DNA of 64,000 bases, from assembly GCA_020442475.1 (NCBI GenBank), contig JAGRKA010000003.1, positions 1 to 64,000 of the forward strand. Reading direction: 5' to 3'. Below the pieces are notes generated by a model. It saw nothing but the letters and a program-made list of their open reading frames with translations, had not been told where the DNA came from and did no database searches. A program made the position numbers and the translations under genes. This document shows positions 33,386 to 42,323 of the stretch, piece by piece (positions within the stretch are counted from its first letter, which is position 1; the number at the start of each line of letters is the position of its first letter). This stretch comes from Alphaproteobacteria bacterium (GTDB lineage Bacteria; Pseudomonadota; Alphaproteobacteria; Micavibrionales; Micavibrionaceae).

Positions 33386-34549
33386 TTAAGAGCCTGCTTT
33401 CCGGGGGTGCTTACGGGCATAAACCTGCTCATAATCATCCAGAACCTGCCGGGCGATTTTATGCGGGTCATGCCATTTTTCGGCGAAGACGCGTCCTTGC
33501 CGTCCGCGCTCGGCCAGCTCATTTTTCCGGGTTGTCAGCCATTCCTTGAGTACCTCGTAAAGCGTATCGGGCTCGGCATTGATAATCGGCATGTCTTCGC
33601 GCATGCCTTTCGGCAGGTGGTGCATATCCTCTTCGCGTAAATAGCAAACAACCGGTTTGCCCATAGCCATCAGCTCGACCGCCAATGCGCCGTAAAACCC
33701 GGCCAAAACCTGATCAATCAGAATGTCCGCGCTTTTATACGCTTCCTTGGCTTGCGCGTGCGGCATATTTTCCACCAGCGTATAGCGGAAAGGGATTCCC
33801 TCCTGTTCCAGCCGCTCAAAGGCGGCAAGGATATGGGGCGTGCCTTTGAAGCCTCGGTGGCTGGGTGCGTGGATGATATGCGGGACGGAGAGATCTTCTG
33901 CTATGCCGATGAGGGGCCACTGCGCGGGATCGACGCTGGCATAGGGCAGGAATTTCGTGCGCGCGGGCAGGACGTTCATCAAGTCCGGATTGAGCGCATA
34001 GAGCAAATCGGCGTATTTGTCGGCTGTCTTGATCCGCTTGCGTTTGAGGGCATCTGAGCGGTCCGTGTAATAGCCCGGCTCGACTTTGCGCGGTGGGCAA
34101 ATCGGGTAATGCGAAAGGCAGTAATCGGCTTGCCGGGCATCGTCGCCCTGATAGGTTACAGCCGTGACACGGCCTAGCAGCTTCGCGATCTTCAGGTCCA
34201 GAAATTCACTGAGCCGCGTGTATATCCCGCTATAGATAAAAACTTTCCACGGGGTATAGTTTTTAGTCGCGGGGTAAGAGCGGATCGGTGCGATGCTTTG
34301 ACCGAAATTATAATGAAAAACGTTATATTTCAGCAAGGAGCGGAAAAGAGCCCGCCAGCGGCGCAACTCGTTGCCAACGGTAAAATCGCCGTTGGGCAGG
34401 ACGACCTCGTCCGCCGGGTAATCCAGATAGTTCTGGACCATACATAAAATCGTGCTGTTATAGCCGTGTTTTTTTTCCGCCTGCGAAAGACCGGGTGGAT
34501 TGCCGCCTACGGTCGTCGGGGCGTGAAGGATTTTCAGCCGCTCTTTCAT
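33386..34549 (-). CDS. glycosyltransferase (GT4-like)
   Basis: A 387-residue GT-B fold enzyme. Characteristic stretches are LKILHAPTTVGGNPPGLSQA, HIIHAPSHRGFKGTPHILAAF, YKSADILIDQVLAGFYGALA and ELMAMGKPVVCYLREED. The donor-site block HRGFKGT is shared with the glycosyltransferase at 38541, so the two are paralogues. The ATG at 34549 gives an ATGA overlap with the upstream formyltransferase; the longer start at 34564 is less likely. Substrates unknown. Confidence 0.82.
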   Translation of the reverse strand: MKERLKILHAPTTVGGNPPGLSQAEKKHGYNSTILCMVQNYLDYPADEVVLPNGDFTVGNELRRWRALFRSLLKYNVFHYNFGQSIAPIRSYPATKNYTPWKVFIYSGIYTRLSEFLDLKIAKLLGRVTAVTYQGDDARQADYCLSHYPICPPRKVEPGYYTDRSDALKRKRIKTADKYADLLYALNPDLMNVLPARTKFLPYASVDPAQWPLIGIAEDLSVPHIIHAPSHRGFKGTPHILAAFERLEQEGIPFRYTLVENMPHAQAKEAYKSADILIDQVLAGFYGALAVELMAMGKPVVCYLREEDMHHLPKGMREDMPIINAEPDTLYEVLKEWLTTRKNELAERGRQGRVFAEKWHDPHKIARQVLDDYEQVYARKHPRKAGS

Positions 34550-35460
34550 ACGATTTCTTCCCATTCGTCAAGGAGCAGCAAACCGCCCCGGCAACGGATA
34601 ATGAGTACGCCGTCAAATTCTTCTACAACCGACCCGTAAGGCGCAGAAGGGGTATGGGCATCAAGGCGCGTATCGAAGGGGCGGGCTTTCCAGATGCGGA
34701 TGTCCCGCCCGCCTATGGTCCCGAATGCGCCCGGATAGGGCTTTGTTTGCGCGCGGATGAAATTATAAATCTGTGTCAGGTCCATAGTTTCCCAATCGAT
34801 CCGGCCATCTTCCGGGCTGCGTTTGGGGTAGTATGACGGTTCGCCGATTTGCGACTGCACCTGCGCTGTTCCGGCTAGAATATCCGGCAGATATGCAAGC
34901 AAAAGCTCACGGTATGATATGGCGTATTTGTAATAGAGTGTGCGGATATCGTCATGCGCATTGATATCAAAGGGAAGAACGCCCAGAACGTCTCCATCAT
35001 CGACGCCCGGCTTGATCATGAACAGATGCATCAGGAAACGCTCTTTGCCTTCAATCAGGCTCCAGTTCATTGGCGAGCGGCCCCGCCCTTTGGGAAGGCG
35101 GTCTGCGCTGCCATGCAGGCCGAGTGCGCCGACAGACAGGGTTTCCAGCACGTTTTCCGGGAACAGGCGTTGCCAGCCGCCCTGAACCAAGAGATCGAAT
35201 CTGTGTTCGCTGAAGAAACGCTGATCTTCCGGATGGTCCAGCGTATAAGCACGGGGACTATAGACTGGAATATTGTGTTTTTCAGCGAGAGGGCGGTAGT
35301 CGTAATAGCCTGAAATCGCGTGTTTTTCGGCTTGCTCCGGTGTCAGGCAGACAAAATGATCAAAAGCGTAGCCTGCCTCGATCAGGGCGCGCACAGCCAA
35401 AGCGCCGCCTTCGTGACAGCCGCACATAACCAGCTTTTTGTTCTGATTGAGGCCGCTCAT
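34546..35460 (-). CDS. formyltransferase-like protein, altered active site
   Basis: A 304-residue methionyl-tRNA-formyltransferase-fold protein of the kind that N-formylates nucleotide-linked amino sugars using formyl-THF. Recognisable parts are ALGLHGSADRLPKGRGRSPMNW, PGVDDGDVLG and GRIDWETMDLTQIYNFIRA. The family catalytic triad is N-H-D; in the usual N-x-H position this protein has GLH, so the asparagine is replaced by glycine, whereas the paralogue at 39848 keeps NLH. It may be inactive, or specific for a different substrate. It overlaps both neighbours by 4 bp. Confidence 0.8.
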   Translation of the reverse strand: MSGLNQNKKLVMCGCHEGGALAVRALIEAGYAFDHFVCLTPEQAEKHAISGYYDYRPLAEKHNIPVYSPRAYTLDHPEDQRFFSEHRFDLLVQGGWQRLFPENVLETLSVGALGLHGSADRLPKGRGRSPMNWSLIEGKERFLMHLFMIKPGVDDGDVLGVLPFDINAHDDIRTLYYKYAISYRELLLAYLPDILAGTAQVQSQIGEPSYYPKRSPEDGRIDWETMDLTQIYNFIRAQTKPYPGAFGTIGGRDIRIWKARPFDTRLDAHTPSAPYGSVVEEFDGVLIIRCRGGLLLLDEWEEIV

Positions 35461-36254
35461 GCCGCATCCTCTTTCCGGGTGCCGGAAGATTGGAAGAGAA
35501 TATTCCGCGCCGGGCCGTAAGCACGCTCTGTGTCTAGAATCTGGCGCTGCATCCGTCCGATATTGGTGGCGATGGCCTTATCCCAAACATGCTCGGTGGT
35601 CATACATTCGCCGTAGACCCACCAGAGCGGGTGTATCAGGAGTTGCAACCGTTTATAGCGTTTTGCTGCAAAGGCGTCCTCTGCCGATTCCTTTGCCCAT
35701 TGCCGGTTTGAATCGGAGATGTAGTGAAAGCCTTTCGAGGCCGGGTCCGTATAGGTGTTCAGGAAACGGCCCGTTTCTATGCGGCCTTCCAAAACGGCTG
35801 GAGAGGGTTGGTGAAAAGAGATCGTGCTGATTTCGACATCCAGAAGTCCTTCAAGAAAAGCGGCCTCGAACGCCATCCATTCAGCTTCGCTGCGCTGATC
35901 CCCCGGATGGTAGGCCTGATCGTAGTGCAGGCCGACATCATGGCCGAGCGCGGTGATTTGCCGGGCGAAATCGTTATTGGCGCGGGCCGTGAGGTTATAG
36001 ACGGGCGAACGCAGCATGAAGAAATAGGTCGCGCGGACGCCCCGCGCATGCTCAAGTTTGGCCATACGCAGCGCGGCTTCCATATCCACGTCGATATCGT
36101 GGCGCAAAAGGCAGATATGCGCCTCGTCCGGGATGGAGGCTTCGTGCAGGCACTTGAAAGACTCGAATCTATAGCCGTTATCTTGCGCGGTTTTGAGAAG
36201 GGAGTCGTAGGCTGTCAGGTTAAAATCAGGGTGCTGCGGCATCGTGCGGGTCAT
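35457..36254 (-). CDS. polysaccharide deacetylase-like protein
   Basis: A 265-residue NodB-homology-like protein. The metal-binding opening is CLLRHDIDVDMEAALRMAKL, followed by GVRATYFFMLRSPVYNL and GHDVGLHYDQAYHPG, with candidate His/Asp ligands. Such proteins deacetylate N-acetyl sugars or act on nucleotide sugars before formylation. It sits between an epimerase and a formyltransferase, each with a 4 bp overlap, which fits a deacetylation-then-formylation route. That route is inference. Confidence 0.75.
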   Translation of the reverse strand: MTRTMPQHPDFNLTAYDSLLKTAQDNGYRFESFKCLHEASIPDEAHICLLRHDIDVDMEAALRMAKLEHARGVRATYFFMLRSPVYNLTARANNDFARQITALGHDVGLHYDQAYHPGDQRSEAEWMAFEAAFLEGLLDVEISTISFHQPSPAVLEGRIETGRFLNTYTDPASKGFHYISDSNRQWAKESAEDAFAAKRYKRLQLLIHPLWWVYGECMTTEHVWDKAIATNIGRMQRQILDTERAYGPARNILFQSSGTRKEDAA

Positions 36255-37120
36255 AACAGGTCTTTCAGGCCTTCGGCGAGCGGAATTTTCGGTGCGCCGA
36301 AATATTGCCCCATCAGCGAAATATCCGCAAGCAGGTTACGCGCCTTGCCATCCGTATGCTCGAAAAGCGGAGTCGTCCCGGTTAGATTTTCGATCATGGT
36401 CGCGATCGCTTTAAGTGAGTAGGTGTCTTTCCCGGCGATGTTGATCGTCTGGCTGCCTTCAAGTGTAAGCGATTTTTCAAGGCACAGGGCCGCATCGCTG
36501 ACATGGATGGGGTTGAGGGCCAGCCCTTCACGCCCTTGAAGATAGAGAGGGCGACCTTCGCGGATATTATCAACCAGCCGGGGCAGCAGCATGGAGCGGT
36601 TCTGCCGTTTGCCGTAGAGGAAGAAAAAGCGCAGGATTGATACATCCATATGTTTCGTATAGTTCTGCGCTAAAATTTCTCCGCAGAGCTTGCTGCCCAG
36701 ATAATAGCCCAGATCGTATTTGACATCGATGGGGGCGTTCTCGTCGAATGTTCCGCCTTCTGCGCCGTAGACGCCGCCGGAGGAGGCGTAGACAAAGCGT
36801 TTTACACCTTGCCGGTATGCATAATCCAGCAGCATCGCTGTTGAGCGGATATTGACGTCGAACACGTCCAGCGCTGAATCCGGGAAGTCCCGGAATTTCG
36901 AGGATTGGGCCAGATGAAAGACGGCCTCTATCCCGTCAGGGAGATCGGTTGCGCTCCACGGCCCGGCAAAGTCGATCATATGATAATGCACACCCGGCAC
37001 AGGATCGGATGGTTCTCCATGGACCAGCGCATGAATATGATGTGTCGGCGCAAGACGTACGCAGGCCTCATGGCCGAGCAGGCCATTCGCGCCGGTGATC
37101 AGGACGGAGTATTTGCTCAT
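36251..37120 (-). CDS. NAD-dependent epimerase/dehydratase (SDR)
   Basis: A 289-residue extended SDR protein. It has the NAD-binding motif ITGANGLLGHEACVRL, VKRFVYASSGGVYG and the catalytic YYLGSK (Y-x3-K). It probably epimerises, dehydrates or reduces a nucleotide sugar for the operon's glycan. The exact reaction cannot be read. It overlaps the flippase gene and the deacetylase-like gene by 4 bp. Confidence 0.87.
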   Translation of the reverse strand: MSKYSVLITGANGLLGHEACVRLAPTHHIHALVHGEPSDPVPGVHYHMIDFAGPWSATDLPDGIEAVFHLAQSSKFRDFPDSALDVFDVNIRSTAMLLDYAYRQGVKRFVYASSGGVYGAEGGTFDENAPIDVKYDLGYYLGSKLCGEILAQNYTKHMDVSILRFFFLYGKRQNRSMLLPRLVDNIREGRPLYLQGREGLALNPIHVSDAALCLEKSLTLEGSQTINIAGKDTYSLKAIATMIENLTGTTPLFEHTDGKARNLLADISLMGQYFGAPKIPLAEGLKDLL

Positions 37121-38544
37121 GGCTTAAAAACTCTTTTTAAAGGGAATATCCAGTATCCGGCTCCCAGACATGTGAGGGCAAAAAATATTTTCCCTAATAT
37201 TATGTGTACGCTTAACCGGTCCGTATTATATACAATTGAGACACAAAGAACAGCCAGACCTAAGGCGGAAATGAGCGCAAGCTTTATCCACGGGATCGGC
37301 AGAGTATGCAGTTTCTGGGTGAAATACAGGTAGCCGCTGGTGATAAAAAGATATGAGAGCAGTGTGCTTATAGAGGCGCCAATTGCCCCCAGAGGAGGGA
37401 TTAAGAGCGCGTTCCCAATCAGGTTAAAAGCTGCCGCTGCCCATGTGACATAGGCCAGAATATGGGTTTTTCGTTCGAGAGAAATGCCAGAGGCTGTGAT
37501 TTGCTGTGTAGATTGAAGGATAATCGCAAAACACAGTATTGCGAAGGGGACTGCGCTGGCCCGATAATCGTCGGGCATGATCAGGCCGATGATCTCGCCT
37601 GAGAACAGTGCCAGCCCCCCGCCGGCAACCAGCATGGCAAAGAGGAGGAGCATCAGCACATCGGCATACATTTTTCGGTATGTGTTTGGTTCTTCCGTTT
37701 TCATCTTTATGGCATAGGGACTCCACGCTTGCCCGAAAGCTGAAGACAGCAACAGGACAAGAGAGGAAAAACGGAATGCGACAGAATATTGGCCGGTTTC
37801 TTCCAGACTTGATAAAGAGGATAACATCCAGCGGTCCATGGAACTGAAGAGCCAGTAAGCCAGCCCCATGAAAATAAAAGGATAGCCGTACTGAAAGATG
37901 GTTTTGGCTGTTTTTATATCAATCGCCGTACCCAAGTCACGCCTGATGAGAAAAAGGCCAAGCGGAAGGACGGACAATCCGATCAGAACCTGCGCCGCCA
38001 GCAGGCCGTCGATCCCTTTGGCAAGAAATACGACGGCTATGAGCCCTGCTATTGCGGTTAAGGCCCGGCTTAGAAAGTTAAAGAGCAGGAAAAGAAGCGG
38101 TTTGAAGTGAAGGCGTATAACATCTTGAATATATTGGCTTGCCTGTATTACAAAAATCAAAAAAACGGCGCTTACAATGGCGGTCTGCGTGAATCCGTAA
38201 GCCTTAAAATCGATAAAACCTGCTATTAGAGGGTATGCCATGAGAATGCTTCCGGCGATCAAAAGCCAGAATATGGCCTGCATGACAATCCCGGTCGTAA
38301 CAAGCGTGTTTTTTTGCAGATCATTTTCTTCTGTGTCCCAGTAAAAGCGGTGCAGGGCGTTGTTCAAACCGCAATTCATGAACAGGCCCAGAAGGCCGAT
38401 CAGTGTCGTGATTAACTCCAGAACGCCAAAAGAGGAGGGCGTAAGCGCCGCGGCTATAAGCGGGAAGGTAAAAAACGTAATCAGCTTAATCAGGATATCG
38501 CTGCTGCCGTAGATAAGCGTGTCTTTTCCAAGCGATGCGATCAT
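37117..38544 (-). CDS. lipid-linked oligosaccharide flippase (Wzx/MATE-like)
   Basis: A 475-residue polytopic membrane protein with about 12-14 hydrophobic segments. It has the polysaccharide-biosynthesis N terminus KDTLIYGSSDILIKLITFFTF-like (first 20 residues of the frame include GKDTLIYGSSDILIKLI). Internal segments such as FPLIAAALTPSSFGVLELI and YGYPFIFMGLAYWLFSSMD fit Wzx flippases, which turn undecaprenyl-linked repeat units across the inner membrane. No clear Wzy polymerase is in the window. It overlaps the flanking genes by 4 bp. Confidence 0.87.
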   Translation of the reverse strand: MIASLGKDTLIYGSSDILIKLITFFTFPLIAAALTPSSFGVLELITTLIGLLGLFMNCGLNNALHRFYWDTEENDLQKNTLVTTGIVMQAIFWLLIAGSILMAYPLIAGFIDFKAYGFTQTAIVSAVFLIFVIQASQYIQDVIRLHFKPLLFLLFNFLSRALTAIAGLIAVVFLAKGIDGLLAAQVLIGLSVLPLGLFLIRRDLGTAIDIKTAKTIFQYGYPFIFMGLAYWLFSSMDRWMLSSLSSLEETGQYSVAFRFSSLVLLLSSAFGQAWSPYAIKMKTEEPNTYRKMYADVLMLLLFAMLVAGGGLALFSGEIIGLIMPDDYRASAVPFAILCFAIILQSTQQITASGISLERKTHILAYVTWAAAAFNLIGNALLIPPLGAIGASISTLLSYLFITSGYLYFTQKLHTLPIPWIKLALISALGLAVLCVSIVYNTDRLSVHIILGKIFFALTCLGAGYWIFPLKRVFKP

Positions 38545-39842
38545 GCCGGTAATTTATTATGGATGAGTGGGTGCGATATAACAGGTCTCGACCGAGGATA
38601 CGCGCCTTTCAGAGGATGGTAAAGGTTGATGAGGTCGATATCTTTGCCGTGCCAGATTTTGTCGATGATACTGCCGAACATATATTGGGCGGCCTCATAG
38701 GAGTGATATTTTTCAGTGTATTCACGGCCTGCCTTGCCGATTTGCGCTCTTAGATCCGGATTGGTCACCAGCGTTCTGAGTGTATCCTTGATTGTTTCCG
38801 GGCACGATGAGACGAGCGGACATTCATTCATAAAAGACCAGCGGCGGAACGGGAGTGTGATGTTTTCATCCTCGAGATTGCTGATGACCGGCAGTCCGGA
38901 GGCCAGCCCTTCAAGAGCGTTAAGGCCGTGCCCCGTATAAATAAGCTGTTCTACGAGTATGTCCGCTTCTTGTTCAAAAATCGTCTGGACCTGATGATTT
39001 TGCAGTTTTTCCAGCAACAGCAGTTCAATCTGCAAACCTTCTTCCTTAAGCTGCTCTACGGCGTCGATAATGAATTCCGTACCCTTGAATCCTCTGTGGT
39101 TTGGGGCATGTGCGATATAAACCGGCTTATTGTAGCCGTCTGCGTTGCTTTGCTTTTGGGAGGGTTTCCATTGCCTGAGGTCGATCTGCAAAACCGATGT
39201 CATGATAAGATCCCACCGGCCAAAGCCGTTGGCTCCGAGGAAACCGGGGATGAAACAATCCGCATTTTTGACCCAGTAATCAAGGCGTGATCCGATCTGC
39301 TTTTGTCTTCGGGCATGCTCCGGGTAAGAAATAAGCAGGCAATGCGCTAGTGATTGAGAGAGGATACGGTTGTAAACAAAAGAATCGCTTCCATAAGGGA
39401 ACACAATGGTTTTTTTTCCGGCTATGCGCAGGAGAAAAGCTTCAAAACGCCATAAGGGAGTCAAGCCCAGAAAGTAGCCGTTGCAGGATGTGATAAAAAC
39501 ATCATATTTCCAAAGAGATTCTAAAAAGGCCAGATACGGTTTTAAAAAGCGCGGACAGAAGAGGTAATGCTCATCGATCAGGATATCCCAGTCTTCGCGC
39601 TTATTTATACTTTCATAAAATGCCGTCGTATATGTCTCGGATACAAAACCGGCTTCTCGCATGGCACGGGCCCAATAGCTGTAATTAATAACCGGCGTAT
39701 ACCCGCAGACGAGTCTTGGGTGTTCTTTTTTAGGGGGTGCTGAAGCCCTCACCGCGAAGGCCGTTAAGAGGGCCGGCAGAAGGTAAAGAGGCATAAGGCC
39801 GAGAATCGTATATTTATAAATAAGCTTCAGAATCTTTTTCAT
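38541..39842 (-). CDS. glycosyltransferase (GT4-like)
   Basis: A 433-residue glycosyltransferase. A hydrophobic N-terminal stretch (about residues 8-32) may associate with the membrane. The C-terminal half has PVYIAHAPNHRGFKGTEFI, FEQEADILVEQLIYTGHGLN and LEGLASGLPVISNLED. The shared HRGFKGT block makes it a paralogue of the transferase at 33386. Donor and acceptor unknown. The stop overlaps the flippase ATG by 4 bp, and 5 bp separate it from the formyltransferase gene. Confidence 0.82.
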   Translation of the reverse strand: MKKILKLIYKYTILGLMPLYLLPALLTAFAVRASAPPKKEHPRLVCGYTPVINYSYWARAMREAGFVSETYTTAFYESINKREDWDILIDEHYLFCPRFLKPYLAFLESLWKYDVFITSCNGYFLGLTPLWRFEAFLLRIAGKKTIVFPYGSDSFVYNRILSQSLAHCLLISYPEHARRQKQIGSRLDYWVKNADCFIPGFLGANGFGRWDLIMTSVLQIDLRQWKPSQKQSNADGYNKPVYIAHAPNHRGFKGTEFIIDAVEQLKEEGLQIELLLLEKLQNHQVQTIFEQEADILVEQLIYTGHGLNALEGLASGLPVISNLEDENITLPFRRWSFMNECPLVSSCPETIKDTLRTLVTNPDLRAQIGKAGREYTEKYHSYEAAQYMFGSIIDKIWHGKDIDLINLYHPLKGAYPRSRPVISHPLIHNKLPA

Positions 39843-39847
39843 TTTGA

Positions 39848-40864
39848 TCAGGTTCGGTGTTTGCGTATTTCATTCAAAAGAGTTTCAGTGTCCAGTCCTA
39901 AACGCTGGCGAATAGTTTTGAAATAGTCTGCCGGAGAGATGCTTTGTCCATCTATCTTTATGTCCCGTAGAATGAGTAACTTCATATCGCCACAGACGAC
40001 AGCCCATTTTTTTCCATTATCCAATTTGAGCACATGGCCGGGGACGGCACAAAAATCAGTGTCATGCTTTTCTATGGAAGCGCTGAGTATGGTCAGCTTT
40101 TTAATCGCCATTTTATCTTTGATGTCTGCAAAATAGCTGTAAGCGCCGGGATAGGGATCACCGGCGACCCGGATCAAGCATTCAATATCGTCGGCAGATC
40201 TGGACCAGTCTATCTCCCCATCACGCGGCAAGCGGGGGTAGCAACGCAACGCCTTTGTCTCATCTTGTTGAACGGGTGTATGGCGGCCATCTAAAATAAG
40301 ATTAATGGCATCCAGAACCATTTCTCCGCCCCGCGACATAATATGATCCATCAGGTATTTAATCGTCGTCGTATCGTCCATCGGGATCGGTTCTTGCAAA
40401 ATCACAGGGCCGCTATCCAGCTTGCCGGGGTCCATAAGGTGGACGCTCAGGCCTTGTTCAGTTTCCCTGTTCAAAATGGCCCAGTTCGAGCAGGCATTCC
40501 CCCGATAGCGCGGGAGCATCCCTCCGTGAAGATTTAAAAACCCTATACGGGCTGTCGAAAGAACAGGGGCCTGTAATGTGTAAAGCCAGAGCATTGCGAC
40601 AGCAAGGTCAAGCGACATGTCATTAAGGCGATCAACCCATTCCTGTGAGTTAACCCGGTTGGTTCTATAAAAGGGTATGCCGTGGTCGTTCGCCAGCTTT
40701 TCAAAGGCTTGCTCTTCATCTCCAACTTCCGGGCTGGCCGCGCAGACGATGATCACAGGGACTTCGATCCGGGGATTGTTTAAAAGTCCGTTGAGAACGA
40801 ACAGCCCCAGAGAGCCGCGCCCCAAAAAAGCCACCCGTATTTTTTTATCTATTTTTTCCGGCAT
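39848..40864 (-). CDS. sugar N-formyltransferase-like
   Basis: A 338-residue formyltransferase-fold protein with the intact active-site block GFLNLHGGMLPRYRGN (N-x-H kept) and the aspartate-containing MDPGKLDSGPVI. A C-terminal domain begins at DGEIDWSRSADDIECLIRVA. Relatives in glycan clusters formylate dTDP- or UDP-amino sugars with N10-formyl-THF. The ATG at 40864 has a GGGAAG site; an ATG at 40876 is the alternative and overlaps the methyltransferase gene more. It is probably an active counterpart to the altered protein at 34546. Confidence 0.85.
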   Translation of the reverse strand: MPEKIDKKIRVAFLGRGSLGLFVLNGLLNNPRIEVPVIIVCAASPEVGDEEQAFEKLANDHGIPFYRTNRVNSQEWVDRLNDMSLDLAVAMLWLYTLQAPVLSTARIGFLNLHGGMLPRYRGNACSNWAILNRETEQGLSVHLMDPGKLDSGPVILQEPIPMDDTTTIKYLMDHIMSRGGEMVLDAINLILDGRHTPVQQDETKALRCYPRLPRDGEIDWSRSADDIECLIRVAGDPYPGAYSYFADIKDKMAIKKLTILSASIEKHDTDFCAVPGHVLKLDNGKKWAVVCGDMKLLILRDIKIDGQSISPADYFKTIRQRLGLDTETLLNEIRKHRT

Positions 40865-41610
40865 AAGGCTTCCCATACAGTCTCATATCCACAATAGCTT
40901 TTATTAGCATAAAAAGGTGCCGTTCGGTGTTTATCCGCATGAAGGCTTCCGTCAGGGCCGGACGCTAGCACCTCCCAGCCGTGATCTGCAAGATAAGGGA
41001 TGATTACGTCTTTCGGCATGACTAAAGAGGCACCCGGTGGCGTCGTACCGGTGTTGTGATAATTAAGCGTATTGGCGAGCGTATCGGCCGCCATTTGCCG
41101 CGAAGAGAAGTCATCGCTGTCATTATGAGTTTCTATCAGATTGTATAAATACCATCCCAGCCCGTTTGTGCTGAAATAAAGCAGGCCTCCGGGTTTCAGA
41201 ACGCGGCGGAACTCTTCCAGAGATTTTTTGTAATCGCTGAGGTACAGGACACTATAAGAAAAAACGCCGTCAAAACTTTCATTTTTATAGGGTAGGTTTT
41301 CAATGCTGCTGCTGTCGAATTTTATATTGCCGTGCCCAAGGCGGGTTGCGATCTGTTCAGCAATATTGATACGTAAGGGGTCGTAATCACAGGCTGATAT
41401 TTGCGTGTTGAGCTTAGCAAGGCACATGCTCCATTGCCCGTAGCCGCAACCGGCGTCAAGTACCTCCGCCATATTTTCAAATCCAAGCGCCTGAATCCGC
41501 GCAGCGTACCGAGAGGAATCGCCGCTCCAAACCCGCTTTAAAAAGTTTTTTTGATTCTCTGAAGGAAGAGCGCTCGAAATTTTTTCAATAAACGCTGAAA
41601 GGTCATTCAT
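40849..41610 (-). CDS. class I SAM-dependent methyltransferase (candidate phosphoramidate O-methylation)
   Basis: A 253-residue methyltransferase with SAM motif I VLDAGCGYGQWSMCLA, ISACDYDPLRI and the post-motif SYSVLYLSDYKKSLEEFRRVLKPGGLLYFS. Its size and its place two genes after the phosphoramidate enzymes match the methyltransferases of the Campylobacter MeOPN locus (Cj1419/Cj1420), and O-methylation is the expected role. The sequence alone does not show the acceptor. It overlaps the deacetylase-like gene by 4 bp and the formyltransferase by 16 bp or more. Confidence 0.75.
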   Translation of the reverse strand: MNDLSAFIEKISSALPSENQKNFLKRVWSGDSSRYAARIQALGFENMAEVLDAGCGYGQWSMCLAKLNTQISACDYDPLRINIAEQIATRLGHGNIKFDSSSIENLPYKNESFDGVFSYSVLYLSDYKKSLEEFRRVLKPGGLLYFSTNGLGWYLYNLIETHNDSDDFSSRQMAADTLANTLNYHNTGTTPPGASLVMPKDVIIPYLADHGWEVLASGPDGSLHADKHRTAPFYANKSYCGYETVWEALCRKK

Positions 41611-42323
41611 TCATTTGCCCCCGTCAGTTGGCGTAAGGAGCTGCGTGAACCATGACCGTCATGTCGGTGGCTGCGGAGCGCGTCAATATCCCGATGTATG
41701 GGTCTGGTTCGCTCATACCGGTCCAGCGATTCCGTATTCAAATAAACATGAATGGGATGGAAGTCAAAAATCTTCAGGCCGGGGCGGGTTTTCAGATCGA
41801 TGATCGGGGTATTGTCTTCGTAAAGGCAAACCACGTCGTCCTCCCAGAAATAGGGGGCTTTGATCAGGCCGTTCCAGACATGCCAAGGTGCGAGCGCACA
41901 GTTGATCTGTTCGGGGATGAAATGGTTGGAATCGTGTGTCAGGCCGAGATCGACGAAAATATCAAGAATATTCGAGTTTTGAGTCATGGAGTGGCTACGG
42001 ACTGTTTTGGCTTCGGGCACGACGTTTAGGATACGCTCGACAACCTCTTTCGCCGTCTTTCCCTGCCGGTCGTCGCCATTGAGCAAAAAGTTGAAATTGG
42101 GATGAATACCCAGTTCGAAGAGCGGATTACGCCTCAGCCGCTCAAGGACTTCCGTATCATGGGTTACAAACCATGTCGCCGCAACGCCCGCCTTTTCAAC
42201 CAGATCAATCGTGTCGTGTAATACGTCGTCGCAGGCCCAATCTATATCGAATGTCAGGAACAGTTTGTCTTCCCAAGTCTTCTTGTTGTCCGGGGCAATG
42301 TCTTTGAGACGAGCAAAAATCAT
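41607..42323 (-). CDS. polysaccharide deacetylase-like protein
   Basis: A 238-residue protein with NodB-like landmarks: KLFLTFDIDWACDDVLHDTI, GVAATWFVTHDT, ELGIHPNFNFL and HSMTQNSNIL. Aspartates and histidines suited to metal binding are present. The ATG at 42323 forms an ATGA overlap with the nucleotidyltransferase gene; the longer start at 42371 would run into it. It lies between the cytidylyltransferase and a methyltransferase, so it may act on the same intermediate or glycan, but no homologue is among the four characterised MeOPN enzymes. Confidence 0.75.
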   Translation of the reverse strand: MIFARLKDIAPDNKKTWEDKLFLTFDIDWACDDVLHDTIDLVEKAGVAATWFVTHDTEVLERLRRNPLFELGIHPNFNFLLNGDDRQGKTAKEVVERILNVVPEAKTVRSHSMTQNSNILDIFVDLGLTHDSNHFIPEQINCALAPWHVWNGLIKAPYFWEDDVVCLYEDNTPIIDLKTRPGLKIFDFHPIHVYLNTESLDRYERTRPIHRDIDALRSHRHDGHGSRSSLRQLTGANE

